A stretch of DNA of 64,000 nucleotides from Flavobacterium sp. 102. Its GTDB lineage: Bacteria > Bacteroidota > Bacteroidia > Flavobacteriales > Flavobacteriaceae. The notes below the pieces were generated by a model that worked only from the letters and a program-made list of their open reading frames with translations, had not been told where the DNA came from and searched no databases. The translations under genes and the position numbers were made by a program. How positions within the stretch are numbered: the first letter of the stretch is position 1; every line of letters begins with the position of its first letter. The stretch spans positions 1,178,001-1,242,000 of the forward strand of contig NZ_RBKX01000001.1 in NCBI RefSeq assembly GCF_003634615.1, given 5' to 3'. Positions 52,903-61,403 of the stretch are shown here, piece by piece.

Positions 52903-54738
52903 CTACTCAGATTTTATGGAAATTGGCAAACTGTACATTGTTCTCACCGGTTTTCCGTCTATTTTTCCCGGTTTCCATTTGGGTGAATTTTTCAAGACTC
53001 TTTCGGCTTCTTCTCCAGTACCGTAACCCATGTCTCTGAGGATTTTTATGTTGGATAAACTTCCGTCTTTCTCCACGATGAAACTGGCAAAAACCTTTCC
53101 TTTTAGTTTGTTTTTGGTTACTTCTTCCGGTATTTTATAGTTGGCGCCAATGTATTTGAAAAAGGCTTCCAGTCCTAATTCAAACTCGGGTTTTTCAGTC
53201 AATTCAGCTACAGATTTAACATCACTACTGTCTTTTTTTATGGGTACTTCCGGATTGTAGGTTGGTTTTGGTTTCTCGATAATTTTACTTTTTTTGACTG
53301 TATCTTTGACATATAAATTATACTCTTCCTTTCCTTTGGTATGCCAAACGATTGTGTCCGGATTGCTTTGGTTTAGGATTTCATCGACTTTGTTTTTTTT
53401 GTAATTTGAGATGACCATTTTTAAAGTGTCATTTCCGAAATGCAAATGGCTGTTTTTTAGATTTTCGTCAAAATATTTTTTGGTATACAACGTGTATTGG
53501 TATTCTTGAGGAAAACGTTTTGAACGGGCATTTTTGTGCACAAAACTATAAGTATAATGCGAAAAATCGGTTCTCTTGTACTTTTGAATCTCGGCTGCGC
53601 TACTTGTTTTGCCATTAATCCACACCGCCATATTTTTGGTTTTCATTTTCTGAAACAAAGGTTCCGGAATTTCTTTTTCGATAATCATATCGGGAACCCA
53701 ACTCAAATACTTTCTTTTTTCTTCAAGGGTTAGTTCTTCATACATTTTGTCAATCGTTGTACCGTTCCTTGCATCTTTCAAAATGACTCTGACGTTGGAG
53801 TAATAACGATCTCTAATCTTATCTTCATTAGTTATGCTTTTTTCAGCCTTATTTGTTGTCGGTAATGCTGTTTCTTGCGCCACAATTTCCACACAGCATA
53901 AATAAATCAATCCGAAAATTATGGGTAAAATGGTTGCTTTTTTTAGCAAAGCCAATGTTTTAGAAGTGTTTTTAGTCATCATGATTAAGCGTTTTTTGGT
54001 TACTAAATAATTCAAATTACTGGCCAAGCAAATCGTTGGGTTCTTACTTCCTTTTTGCAATAGCAAGCTTTGGTAAAACGGAATATTATTATAGGTTACC
54101 ACCACTTTTTCATCGGCGAGGAATTCATGGTTGAGTTGGATGGCTTTTTTATAGAAATAAAATAGAGGATTGAACCAAAAAACGGTTTTCAAAGATTCAA
54201 CAAACAAGATATCTAACGTGTGTTTTTGAGTAACATGAACCAATTCGTGGGTGTATAATTCGTCTTCAATTTTTCGCAGATTGTAGTCGTCAAAATTGAT
54301 AAAAATAGAATTCAAAAAAGTATGTGGAAGTATTTTTTCATCAATTAAAACCAATTGCGCGTTTTTGTATTTTATAATTGGATTGGAATTTGATTTTGAA
54401 GTTAGTTTCCAAATGTTTTTACCGAATCTGAACACAAGAATAAGTGTTGTCAATCCATATAAACCCCATAAAAAAAGTGAAGTATAATTGATGGTTTCGG
54501 TTGCCGGAACGATTTCAGGTGAAATTGGAATCGGCATGTAAATCGGTTCTGGAATTGCTGTAACCGGAATTTCTTTGATTATTTCAAAAGTTATAAACGG
54601 AAGCACGAGTGAAATTGCAATCGAAAACAATAAGTAAAACCGATTGAATTGGTGCATTTTTTCTTTTTCTAGTACTAAATGATAGAAACCAAGAAAAACG
54701 ATTAGGCCTATGGTTGATGTAATTAGGAAGTCGGTCAT
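52903..54738 (-). CDS. BlaR1-type M56 peptidase fused to a TonB C-terminal domain
   Basis: A 611-residue inner-membrane protein. N-terminal membrane segments and a cytosolic zinc protease with His164-Glu-Leu-Val-His168 (HELVH) and FLADEKVV form the M56 part, the sensor-protease type seen in BlaR1/MecR1. The C-terminal ~80 residues (IPEEVTKNKLKGKVFASFIVE ... WKPGKIDGKPV, given here in part) are a TonB C-terminal domain in the periplasm. M56-TonB fusions are frequent in Bacteroidetes. It overlaps the BlaI-like gene by four bases. By analogy the protease cleaves the repressor on signal. Confidence 0.88.
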   Translation of the reverse strand: MTDFLITSTIGLIVFLGFYHLVLEKEKMHQFNRFYLLFSIAISLVLPFITFEIIKEIPVTAIPEPIYMPIPISPEIVPATETINYTSLFLWGLYGLTTLILVFRFGKNIWKLTSKSNSNPIIKYKNAQLVLIDEKILPHTFLNSIFINFDDYNLRKIEDELYTHELVHVTQKHTLDILFVESLKTVFWFNPLFYFYKKAIQLNHEFLADEKVVVTYNNIPFYQSLLLQKGSKNPTICLASNLNYLVTKKRLIMMTKNTSKTLALLKKATILPIIFGLIYLCCVEIVAQETALPTTNKAEKSITNEDKIRDRYYSNVRVILKDARNGTTIDKMYEELTLEEKRKYLSWVPDMIIEKEIPEPLFQKMKTKNMAVWINGKTSSAAEIQKYKRTDFSHYTYSFVHKNARSKRFPQEYQYTLYTKKYFDENLKNSHLHFGNDTLKMVISNYKKNKVDEILNQSNPDTIVWHTKGKEEYNLYVKDTVKKSKIIEKPKPTYNPEVPIKKDSSDVKSVAELTEKPEFELGLEAFFKYIGANYKIPEEVTKNKLKGKVFASFIVEKDGSLSNIKILRDMGYGTGEEAERVLKNSPKWKPGKIDGKPVRTMYSLPISIKSE

Positions 54739-55106
54739 TTTTTCTTTTTTTGAAGTTCAACATCAATAATTTTTTTTAGGTCTTCTAATTCTTTTTCCGA
54801 TAAATTGGTTGAAGTCGTAAAGAAGGAAGCAAACTGAGAAGCCGAATCGTTAAAGAAGTTTTTAATCAATCCGTTGACGTGTTTGGAGAAATAATCCGAT
54901 TTTTTGACTAACGGATAATATTCTCGTGAGTTTCCATATTCGTTGTAAGCCACAAACTTTTTGTCAATCATTCTTTTCAAAAGTGTTGCCACGGTTGTCG
55001 TTGCCGGTTTGGGTTCGGGAAAGGCTTCTAATAAATCTTTCATGAAGGCTTTCTCCAATTTCCACAAATGTTCCATTAATTGTTCTTCTGAATTGGATAA
55101 CTGCAT
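54735..55106 (-). CDS. BlaI/MecI/CopY-family repressor
   Basis: A 123-residue winged-helix repressor (MQLSNSEEQLMEHLW, then KPATTTVATLLKRMIDKKFV as the recognition region). The start at 55106 is chosen because the longer frame runs through the operators and a dispersed repeat. It is the first gene of the operon with the M56-TonB protein. Two palindromes just upstream match the family's TACA-N2-TGTA operator, so it represses its own operon. Confidence 0.9.
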   Translation of the reverse strand: MQLSNSEEQLMEHLWKLEKAFMKDLLEAFPEPKPATTTVATLLKRMIDKKFVAYNEYGNSREYYPLVKKSDYFSKHVNGLIKNFFNDSASQFASFFTTSTNLSEKELEDLKKIIDVELQKKKK

Positions 55107-55130
55107 TGTGCTGAGGTTTTTAACATTAAC

Positions 55131-55144
55131 TCTACAAATGTAGA
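55131..55144. promoter_or_regulatory. BlaI-type operator 1 (over the -7 box)
   Basis: TCTACA-AA-TGTAGA, a perfect palindrome. On the minus strand it contains TACATTTG, which is the -7 box of the operon. Confidence 0.85.
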
Positions 55145-55164
55145 ATAAAAAATCAATTCTACAA
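55135..55164 (-). promoter_or_regulatory. Promoter of the BlaI/M56-TonB operon
   Basis: On the minus strand TTG (55162-55164) is followed after exactly 19 bases by TACATTTG (55135-55142). Each element lies inside one of the two palindromic operators. Confidence 0.8.
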
Positions 55165-55171
55165 CTGTAGA
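55158..55171. promoter_or_regulatory. BlaI-type operator 2 (over the -33 box)
   Basis: TCTACA-AC-TGTAGA, a palindrome whose minus strand holds the -33 TTG. It is centred 27 bases from operator 1. Confidence 0.85.
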
Positions 55172-55206
55172 GTAAAAATTTAACATTTACGTCTAATTTA
55201 TTATGG

Positions 55207-55285
55207 TTTGCGTTAGGGATTGAAGCATTGTTTGAGCTCTCCCGATTTTTATCGGGAAGCGAGTGCGTAAAGCCCGCCGCTATTG
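55207..55285. repeat. Dispersed intergenic repeat with a CCCGAT hairpin
   Basis: GCGTTAGGGATTGAAGC, then CCCGAT (55241-55246)/ATCGGG (55251-55256), then GAGTGCGTAAAGCCCGCC. The frame GCGTTAGGGATTGAAGC recurs in Flavobacterium spacers, from memory. Confidence 0.55.
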
Positions 55286-55342
55286 CTTGTGTTTGGTTTC
55301 TGTTTAAGAAAGAATTTCTGCAATAGTGAACGCCCAACAAAT

Positions 55343-55383
55343 AAAAAATCCGTTTATTCAAAAAAGGAATAAACGGATTTTCT
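55343..55383 (-). terminator. Terminator of the M20 peptidase gene
   Basis: A perfect 15-bp stem (55345-55359 with 55367-55381; ATCCGTTTATTC/GAATAAACGGAT) with a T run in the minus direction. Confidence 0.85.
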
Positions 55384-55411
55384 TTGTGACTTTGCGTCTT
55401 TGCGAGCAATA

Positions 55412-56800
55412 TTACTTACTCAACTCCACAAAATATTTATAAAACAATGGAATCGTTTCAATCCCTTTTAAGTAATTAAATACTCCGAAATGCTCGTTAG
55501 GCGAGTGAATTGCATCAGAATCTAAACCGAATCCCATCAAGATAGTTTTTGATTTTAATTCTTTTTCAAATAAAGCCACAATCGGAATACTTCCGCCGGA
55601 ACGCACCGGAATGGCTTGCACGCCGAAGGTTTCTGTATAGGCTTTGTTCGCGGCTTTATAACCAATGCTGTCAATTGGCGTTACATAACCTTGTCCGCCG
55701 TGATGCGGTGTTACTTTTACTTTTACCGCTTTTGGAGCGATGCTTTCGAAGTGGTTTTTAAATAATTCGGTGATTTCTTCCCAGTCTTGGTTGGGTACCA
55801 AACGCATCGAGATTTTGGCGTAAGCTTTGCTCGCAATAACCGTTTTGGCACCTTCGCCGGTATAACCGCCCCAAATTCCGTTAACGTCTAAGGTCGGACG
55901 AATCGAGTTTCTTTCATTGGTTACATAACCGGTTTCACCATAAATATCGGCGATGTCTAACGCTTGTTTGTATTTGTCTAAAGAGAATGGTGCTTTCGCC
56001 ATTTCAGCTCTTTCTGCAGCGGAAAGTTCTTCTACTTTGTCATAAAAACCGGGAATGGTAATGTGGTTGTTTTCGTCATGCAACGAAGCAATCATCTTAG
56101 TCAACACATTAATCGGATTGGCTACAGCGCCACCGTATAAACCTGAATGTAGGTCGCGATTTGGTCCGGTTACTTCTACTTCTACATAACTCAAACCACG
56201 CAAACCGGTTGTAATTGATGGCTGTTGGTTGGATATCATTCCGGTATCAGAAATTAAAATCACATCGCAACTTAGTTTGTCTTGGTTTTTTTCTACGAAC
56301 CAGCCTAGACTTTTGGAACCCACTTCTTCTTCACCTTCAATCATGAATTTCACGTTACACGGAAGCGAATTGCTTTGGATCATGTATTCAAAAGCCTTGA
56401 CGTGCATGTACATCTGACCTTTGTCATCACAAGCGCCACGGGCAAAAATCGCTCCTTCCGGATGGATTTCAGTAGTTTTGATTACCGGTTCGAATGGAGG
56501 CGAAGTCCATAAATCAATTGGATCCGGCGGTTGCACATCATAATGACCGTAAACCAGAACCGTTGGTAAATTCTTGTCGATGATATGTTCCCCAAAAACA
56601 ATTGGATAACCCGGCGTTTCGCAAATTTCTACAAAGTTACAACCGGCTTTTTCCAAGCTGGCTTTTACGGCATCGGCGGTGTTGATTACGTCTTGGGCAT
56701 AAGCGCTGTCGGCACTTACGGAAGGGATTTTTAGGAGTTCAATTAACTCATTTATAAAACGTTCTTTGTTTTGTTGAACGTAATTTTTGATGTTGTCCAT
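55412..56800 (-). CDS. M20-family dipeptidase
   Basis: A 462-residue metallopeptidase that should cleave dipeptides or related amides. Metal ligands are in place: YGHYDVQPPDP (His, Asp), ARGACDDKGQ (Asp), and IEGEEEVGS (Glu-Glu). The start at 56800 (MDNIKNYV) is used because a -7 box on this strand (TACTTTTG at 56822-56829) lies upstream of it and the longer start at 56824 would fall before the transcript. Cytoplasmic, no signal peptide. Confidence 0.9.
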   Translation of the reverse strand: MDNIKNYVQQNKERFINELIELLKIPSVSADSAYAQDVINTADAVKASLEKAGCNFVEICETPGYPIVFGEHIIDKNLPTVLVYGHYDVQPPDPIDLWTSPPFEPVIKTTEIHPEGAIFARGACDDKGQMYMHVKAFEYMIQSNSLPCNVKFMIEGEEEVGSKSLGWFVEKNQDKLSCDVILISDTGMISNQQPSITTGLRGLSYVEVEVTGPNRDLHSGLYGGAVANPINVLTKMIASLHDENNHITIPGFYDKVEELSAAERAEMAKAPFSLDKYKQALDIADIYGETGYVTNERNSIRPTLDVNGIWGGYTGEGAKTVIASKAYAKISMRLVPNQDWEEITELFKNHFESIAPKAVKVKVTPHHGGQGYVTPIDSIGYKAANKAYTETFGVQAIPVRSGGSIPIVALFEKELKSKTILMGFGLDSDAIHSPNEHFGVFNYLKGIETIPLFYKYFVELSK

Positions 56801-56821
56801 GGGTTTAAATTTGTTGTGCTT

Positions 56822-56829
56822 CAAAAGTA
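56822..56829 (-). promoter_or_regulatory. -7 box of the M20 peptidase gene
   Basis: TACTTTTG on the minus strand, 22 bases before the chosen ATG. Confidence 0.45.
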
Positions 56830-56863
56830 CAAAATTGAGCGTTATTTTTTTTAATAATTTTCC

Positions 56864-56893
56864 TTTGAAAGTTTGAAGTTATGATTATATTTG
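56864..56893 (+). promoter_or_regulatory. Promoter of tRNA-Leu
   Basis: -33 TTTG (56864-56867), 18-base spacer, -7 TATATTTG (56886-56893). Confidence 0.7.
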
Positions 56894-56906
56894 CACTCAC
56901 GATTTT

Positions 56907-56988
56907 GCGGGTATGGCGAAATTGGTAGACGTGCCAGACTTAGGATCTGGTGCCGCAAGGCGTGTAGGTTCGAGTCCTATTACCCGCA
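56907..56988 (+). tRNA. tRNA-Leu (anticodon TAG)
   Basis: An 82-nt tRNA with acceptor stem GCGGGTA/TACCCGC, anticodon loop CTTAGGA (anticodon TAG), a long variable arm (TGCCGCAAGGCGT) as in leucine tRNAs, and GGTTCGAGTCC in the T arm. Discriminator base A. CCA is not encoded. Confidence 0.97.
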
Positions 56989-56992
56989 CAAT

Positions 56993-57022
56993 AAAGCTCT
57001 AACGAAAGTTGGGGCTTTTTTA
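56993..57022 (+). terminator. Terminator of tRNA-Leu
   Basis: AGCTCTAAC (56995-57003), GAAA loop, GTTGGGGCT (57008-57016), then T. Confidence 0.8.
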
Positions 57023-57139
57023 TTGTTACCAATTGGTTAATAATATGTTTACAGTTTGTTCTTTTAGAGTGTTTTAATTTTTGAAAATTCGATTATTTTT
57101 ACAGCATCAATACTAATTTGAGGTAAATCTTTTATTCTA

Positions 57140-57904
57140 ATGAAAGGGAAAAAGCTTATGATAACTGTGGTACTTGGAATTTTTGGATTTGTTTTGTTAG
57201 CACTGTCGGGGTATTTGCTATATAGAAATAGTTCCAATTCCATTTCGGCGGAAAAACAAAAACAGTTGGAAGAAGCTATTAAGCAAATTGAGGTGTTGAA
57301 TGCGGAAATTGTTGAAAAGGATAAAATTGTTGACGAAGCAGAGCAAAAAATAAAAACCCTAAGATTTGATACTTTTACCTTATCTGCCGGGCAAAATATT
57401 CCCATTATAGAAATTGTGGATAACGATTTAAGTGAAGAAAGTTCGACTGAAGACGGTAATAAGAAAGTACATAAATTAATGTACAATCACCAAATCAAAT
57501 TCTCCTTAGTCAATGCCGGAAAAAGTTCCTTGAAAGATGTAATATTCTCTATAAAAGATGATTACAACAAAGGCAAAGAAAAAAGGAAAATGGTCAAAGC
57601 CGTGGCGAGTGTTGATTATTTGGGTAAAAAAGTGAATGATGCGGAAATGGGCGAGTATGAAAATATTGAAGTCAATACGCTTAATTTAAAATCGAAGAAG
57701 CTACTTTACACCAGTAATTTGCCGAGTAGTTTTGGCGTTGCCGATTATCAATACCATGTGATTGTAGAATGGAGTCAAGGGTTTTACCAAATGTTTATCA
57801 AGATTGATGAAGTCGACGGAAAGTTAAAATACAATTATGAATTTTTTGATGTCAATGGGAATACGATTGATTTCAATAATCTCGAAAACAACATTAGTAA
57901 CTAA
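57140..57904 (+). CDS. Hypothetical membrane-anchored coiled-coil protein
   Basis: A 254-residue protein with one N-terminal membrane helix (about 6-28), a coiled-coil of ~45 residues (QKQLEEAIKQIEVLNAEIVE ...) and a beta-rich C-terminal domain (HQIKFSLVNAGKSSLKDVIF ..., YQYHVIVEWSQGFYQM). No family recognised. The C-terminal domain should face the periplasm. Monocistronic, with a strong terminator behind it. Confidence 0.7.
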   Translation: MKGKKLMITVVLGIFGFVLLALSGYLLYRNSSNSISAEKQKQLEEAIKQIEVLNAEIVEKDKIVDEAEQKIKTLRFDTFTLSAGQNIPIIEIVDNDLSEESSTEDGNKKVHKLMYNHQIKFSLVNAGKSSLKDVIFSIKDDYNKGKEKRKMVKAVASVDYLGKKVNDAEMGEYENIEVNTLNLKSKKLLYTSNLPSSFGVADYQYHVIVEWSQGFYQMFIKIDEVDGKLKYNYEFFDVNGNTIDFNNLENNISN

Positions 57905-57905
57905 T

Positions 57906-57936
57906 AAAAAAAGCCTCTCAGTCGAGAGGCTTTTTA
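57906..57936. terminator. Bidirectional terminator
   Basis: AAGCCTCTC (57911-57919), AGTC loop, GAGAGGCTT (57924-57932), with A and T runs on both sides. Confidence 0.85.
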
Positions 57937-58016
57937 TTTAAAATTTAAAAACTCCAGCGCGCCTGCTTGCTCCTTTACTAAAAATGTTCACTGAATATTT
58001 TTTTTTAAGTTCGGCC

Positions 58017-59783
58017 CTATTTTCCGGTGGTAATCCAGTTGTTAATTTTCTTTTCCAATAAGGCTAAAGGCATCACGCCCGATTCTAATACTTTTTGGTG
58101 GAAGACTTTGATGTCGAATTTATCTTTCATCTTTTCTTCTGCTTTTTTGCGCAATTCTAAAATTTTTAATTGCCCAATTTTATACGACAATGCCTGACCC
58201 GGAATAGCCATATAGCGTTCAATTTCGGCGATGATACTGGCTTCGCTTTCGGCTTCATTTTCCAATGAATATTTGATAGCTTGTTCGCGTGTCCAACCTT
58301 TACTGTGTATTCCGGTATCAACAACCAAACGAATCGCACGATGCATCTCGTTACCCAACATCCCGAAATATTGATACGGATCTTTGTACAATCCCAATTC
58401 TTTTCCTAGACTCTCCGTGTATAAAGCCCAACCTTCGCCATAAGCGCCAAACCAATTGAACTTTCTGAAATCAGGTAAAAGTTCGTTCTCTTGTTGGAGT
58501 GAAATTTGGAAATGATGTCCCGGAATCGCTTCGTGCAAAAACAAATCCTCATCGCCATAATAATTGTAATTGGCTACATCCGGAATCGGAACGTAAAACG
58601 TGCCCGGTCTACTGCCATCGGCGGCGCCTTGAGAATATTCGGCACTTGCGGTATTCTCTCTAAAAGCTTCCGTTCTTTTAATTCGGAAGGCGGTTTTGGG
58701 TTGTAAAGAGAAAAATTTATTCACATTAGGTTCAATGATTTTGTGCACTCTTTCAAAATTAGCAATTACCTCTTCCGGCGTTTTGAAAGGCTTTAATTCG
58801 GGCTTGTTTCTCACATGATCAAAGAATTCGATGATGGTGCCTTTGAAACCTACTTGGGCTTTTACTTTTTCCATTTCAGCTTTAATACGCGCCACTTCTT
58901 TTAAGCCTAATTCGTGAATTTCTTCGGGCGTTTTAGTAGTGGTCGTCCATTGTTTTACATAGACTTTATACAAGTCAGCTCCGCCTTTCAAACTACCAAT
59001 TCCGCTTGTGGTTCGGCAAACCGGAACGTAATCGGATTTCATAAAAGTAATAAGCTTTTGAAATTGTGGTGTAAGTTTGGTGTTAATTAAGTCGGCATAA
59101 GCTTTGGAAAATTGGTCTTTTTGCTCTTGCGTAAAATCAGCCGGGAATTTTTTGCAGCTTGAATAGAATAAATTATCTTCAACATTGGGCGTTATTACGT
59201 CTTGAAATTGCGGAATTATTTTTTCTGCTAAAGCTTTTGGCAAGACTACTTTTTCTTGAATTCCTTTTTTCATATACACCATTGCCGAGTCAATCCACAC
59301 CGTGTAGGCATCCATTCTTTTTAGGAAGTTTTGATAGTCTTTTTCGGTTTTAAACGGTTGGGCACTTTCGGCACTTGCGTATTGGCCCATGGTTAAATGC
59401 GTTCCCCAAAATTGATGAATAGGAGTCAAATTGGCATTTTGTTTTAATAAATCTTTACCAATGGTAATTTCCCATGAGATGATGTCGAAACTGTTTTTTT
59501 CTTCTTCTGATAATGAAGTAGTATCAATACTTGCCAGTTCTTTTTCATATTTTGCGTAAAATTCAGCTTGCTTTTTTCGGTGGGAATCAGTCATTTCAAA
59601 AATCAGTTGGTCATTGAATTGGCTTTGACCGTTTTGAGTAGCTTCTAAAGGGTTTAGCGCATTTTTGTAATCAAAATAGGTTTTGGCAATGGCATTGATA
59701 TCACCTTGTTTTTCTTCAGTTTTGCAGCTTACAAAAAAAAGTGACGATAAAATTGCCGAAGAAAATAAATATAAGTTTCTCAT
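58017..59783 (-). CDS. DUF885-family lipoprotein peptidase
   Basis: A 588-residue predicted lipoprotein (MRNLYLFSSAILSSLFFVSC). The DUF885 metallopeptidase signature HEAIPGHHFQ with the Glu-rich follow-up (YGEGWALYTESLGKE) is present. DUF885 proteins are zinc peptidases of broad and mostly uncharacterised specificity. It is envelope-anchored and apparently monocistronic. Confidence 0.88.
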   Translation of the reverse strand: MRNLYLFSSAILSSLFFVSCKTEEKQGDINAIAKTYFDYKNALNPLEATQNGQSQFNDQLIFEMTDSHRKKQAEFYAKYEKELASIDTTSLSEEEKNSFDIISWEITIGKDLLKQNANLTPIHQFWGTHLTMGQYASAESAQPFKTEKDYQNFLKRMDAYTVWIDSAMVYMKKGIQEKVVLPKALAEKIIPQFQDVITPNVEDNLFYSSCKKFPADFTQEQKDQFSKAYADLINTKLTPQFQKLITFMKSDYVPVCRTTSGIGSLKGGADLYKVYVKQWTTTTKTPEEIHELGLKEVARIKAEMEKVKAQVGFKGTIIEFFDHVRNKPELKPFKTPEEVIANFERVHKIIEPNVNKFFSLQPKTAFRIKRTEAFRENTASAEYSQGAADGSRPGTFYVPIPDVANYNYYGDEDLFLHEAIPGHHFQISLQQENELLPDFRKFNWFGAYGEGWALYTESLGKELGLYKDPYQYFGMLGNEMHRAIRLVVDTGIHSKGWTREQAIKYSLENEAESEASIIAEIERYMAIPGQALSYKIGQLKILELRKKAEEKMKDKFDIKVFHQKVLESGVMPLALLEKKINNWITTGK

Positions 59784-59850
59784 GGTTAATGGTTTAGTTG
59801 AAGTAAAGCTATTGGTTTTTGGTCAATTGAATTGTTAACAGAATGATAAA

Positions 59851-60213
59851 TTATCCGTGATATACTCGTGAAGCAATGATTCTGTTTTCTTTGATTTCCA
59901 ATACTTCGGCGACTAACATATCGGCTTCGTTTTCTACGGTTCGAATGTATTCCATAAAAACGCGGTCGGAATTGGAAGTCAAAGAAGTTACTCTGTAGTT
60001 TAAAGTCGGTAAACGGTCAAACGCCTCTTGCCACCACGTGCGTAAAGCGTCTTTTCCGGTGACTAAACCATTGGTTTCCGGATGGCGGATTTTTAGTTTA
60101 GGGCTAAAGTGTTCCGCTTCGTCATCGTACAAGGACAATAATTTTTCGAGGTTGTGTGCGTTGAAAGCTTCAAACCAAAGATGGGCAATTGAGAGATTTT
60201 TTTCTGCTGACAT
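59851..60213 (-). CDS. NTF2-like (SnoaL-type) protein
   Basis: A 120-residue cytoplasmic protein with the cone-shaped NTF2 fold pattern: WFEAFNAHNLEKLLSLYDDE, then FMEYIRTVENEADMLVAEVLE and SRVYH at the end. Such proteins bind small molecules or act as isomerases or dehydratases; the substrate cannot be read here. Confidence 0.8.
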   Translation of the reverse strand: MSAEKNLSIAHLWFEAFNAHNLEKLLSLYDDEAEHFSPKLKIRHPETNGLVTGKDALRTWWQEAFDRLPTLNYRVTSLTSNSDRVFMEYIRTVENEADMLVAEVLEIKENRIIASRVYHG

Positions 60214-60225
60214 ATTGTTAGAAAT

Positions 60226-60262
60226 AAAAAATTCTCTCGTTAATCGAACGAGAGAATTTTTA
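60226..60262 (-). terminator. Terminator of the pseudouridine synthase gene
   Basis: ATTCTCTCGTT/AACGAGAGAAT stem (about 60230-60242 with 60247-60258), flanked by A and T runs. Confidence 0.8.
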
Positions 60263-60287
60263 TAATGGTAAATGTATGATAATTTTT

Positions 60288-61196
60288 TTAAACGTTTTTC
60301 AAATTGATAATTTCCTGTTCAGTCAGGAAACGCCAATTGCCACGCGGTAAATTCTTTTTGGTCAAACCGGCGAAAGCCACACGGTCGATTTTCAATACAT
60401 CGTATTTGAAATTTTCAAAAATAGCGCGAACCACTTTTACGTTAGGAGTTCTCAATTTTAACCCGATTTCTGTTTTAGGTTCGCCTTCGATATACGAGAT
60501 TTCGTCTACGTATAATTTGTGTCCGTCTAAAGTTACACCATTGGAAATTTTCTCTAAATCTTCAAATTTCAAATTCTTGTCTAAAGAAACTTGGTAGATT
60601 TTAGCTGATTTTTGATTGGGTAAGCTGAATTTTCTAACCATATCGGTATCATTGGTAAAGATCAACAATCCGGTAGTGTTTTTGTCCATACGTCCAATCG
60701 GTTGGATTTTGGCGTTCGTGGCACCACGAACCAATTCCAATACATTTCTGTAATCATCATTGTCTTCGTTAGAAGTGGTGAAGTTCTTAGGTTTGTTCAG
60801 CAAAATGTATTCTTTGCGTTCCGGTGTTAAAGTCGCACCGTCAAAGTTGACCACATCGCCCGGTTTTACTTTATAACCCATTTCGGTGATGACGATATTG
60901 TTCACTTTCACATTTCCGGATTGGATGTAAATATCAGCATCACGACGCGAGCAAACGCCCGAGTTGGAGATGTATTTGTTTAAACGAATATCATCCGATT
61001 TCAAAGGTTTCGGGACATTGTTTACTGCTTTAGCAGGTTTTTGGGTTTTTTTTGCAGCGGCATCGTCAGTGGTTGGCTTGGCTTTTTTCGGGCCTTGCGC
61101 TCTTTTTTGCATGGCTGGTTTAGGCTTATTAGAGCTTGGTCTCGAACTGTTCGGACGTGAACCACCTCTTTTGTTATTGCCTTCATTCTTGTTCAT
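60288..61196 (-). CDS. Pseudouridine synthase with S4 domain (RsuA/RluB type)
   Basis: A 302-residue RNA-modifying enzyme. The first ~60 residues are a low-complexity basic tail (Asn, Lys, Arg, Pro, Ser). An S4 RNA-binding domain follows (LNKYISNSGVCSRRDADIYI), then the RsuA-type catalytic core with Asp171 in GRMDKNTTGLLIFTND. It should turn uridine to pseudouridine in 16S or 23S rRNA; which base is not clear. The basic tail is an N-terminal extension relative to E. coli RluB. Confidence 0.9.
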   Translation of the reverse strand: MNKNEGNNKRGGSRPNSSRPSSNKPKPAMQKRAQGPKKAKPTTDDAAAKKTQKPAKAVNNVPKPLKSDDIRLNKYISNSGVCSRRDADIYIQSGNVKVNNIVITEMGYKVKPGDVVNFDGATLTPERKEYILLNKPKNFTTSNEDNDDYRNVLELVRGATNAKIQPIGRMDKNTTGLLIFTNDTDMVRKFSLPNQKSAKIYQVSLDKNLKFEDLEKISNGVTLDGHKLYVDEISYIEGEPKTEIGLKLRTPNVKVVRAIFENFKYDVLKIDRVAFAGLTKKNLPRGNWRFLTEQEIINLKNV

Positions 61197-61212
61197 AAAT
61201 TCTGTAATTTAA

Positions 61213-61246
61213 CTTCGTTCCGTTCGGCCATTTTGGCCTCGGGTGG
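61213..61246 (+). repeat. Short dispersed motif, copy near the pseudouridine synthase
   Basis: CTTC-GTTCCG-TTCGG-CCATTTTG-GCCTCGGGTGGG. It is related to 2061-2090. It lies in the leader of the leftward gene. Confidence 0.4.
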
Positions 61247-61249
61247 GTG

Positions 61250-61257
61250 CAAAGATA
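61250..61257 (-). promoter_or_regulatory. -7 box of the pseudouridine synthase gene
   Basis: TATCTTTG on the minus strand. The predicted leader contains the dispersed motif. Confidence 0.5.
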
Positions 61258-61403
61258 CGTTTTTAAAGAGTACAAAACTAAGGATTGAATTAGCCCAGAA
61301 AATATGAAATTAAAAGGAAGACAGCTAATGACTGTCAGATAATTTTAGTTTATCACAATATTCTACCGAATGTCCACAGGACATTCTCCTCTTAATATCA
61401 AAC

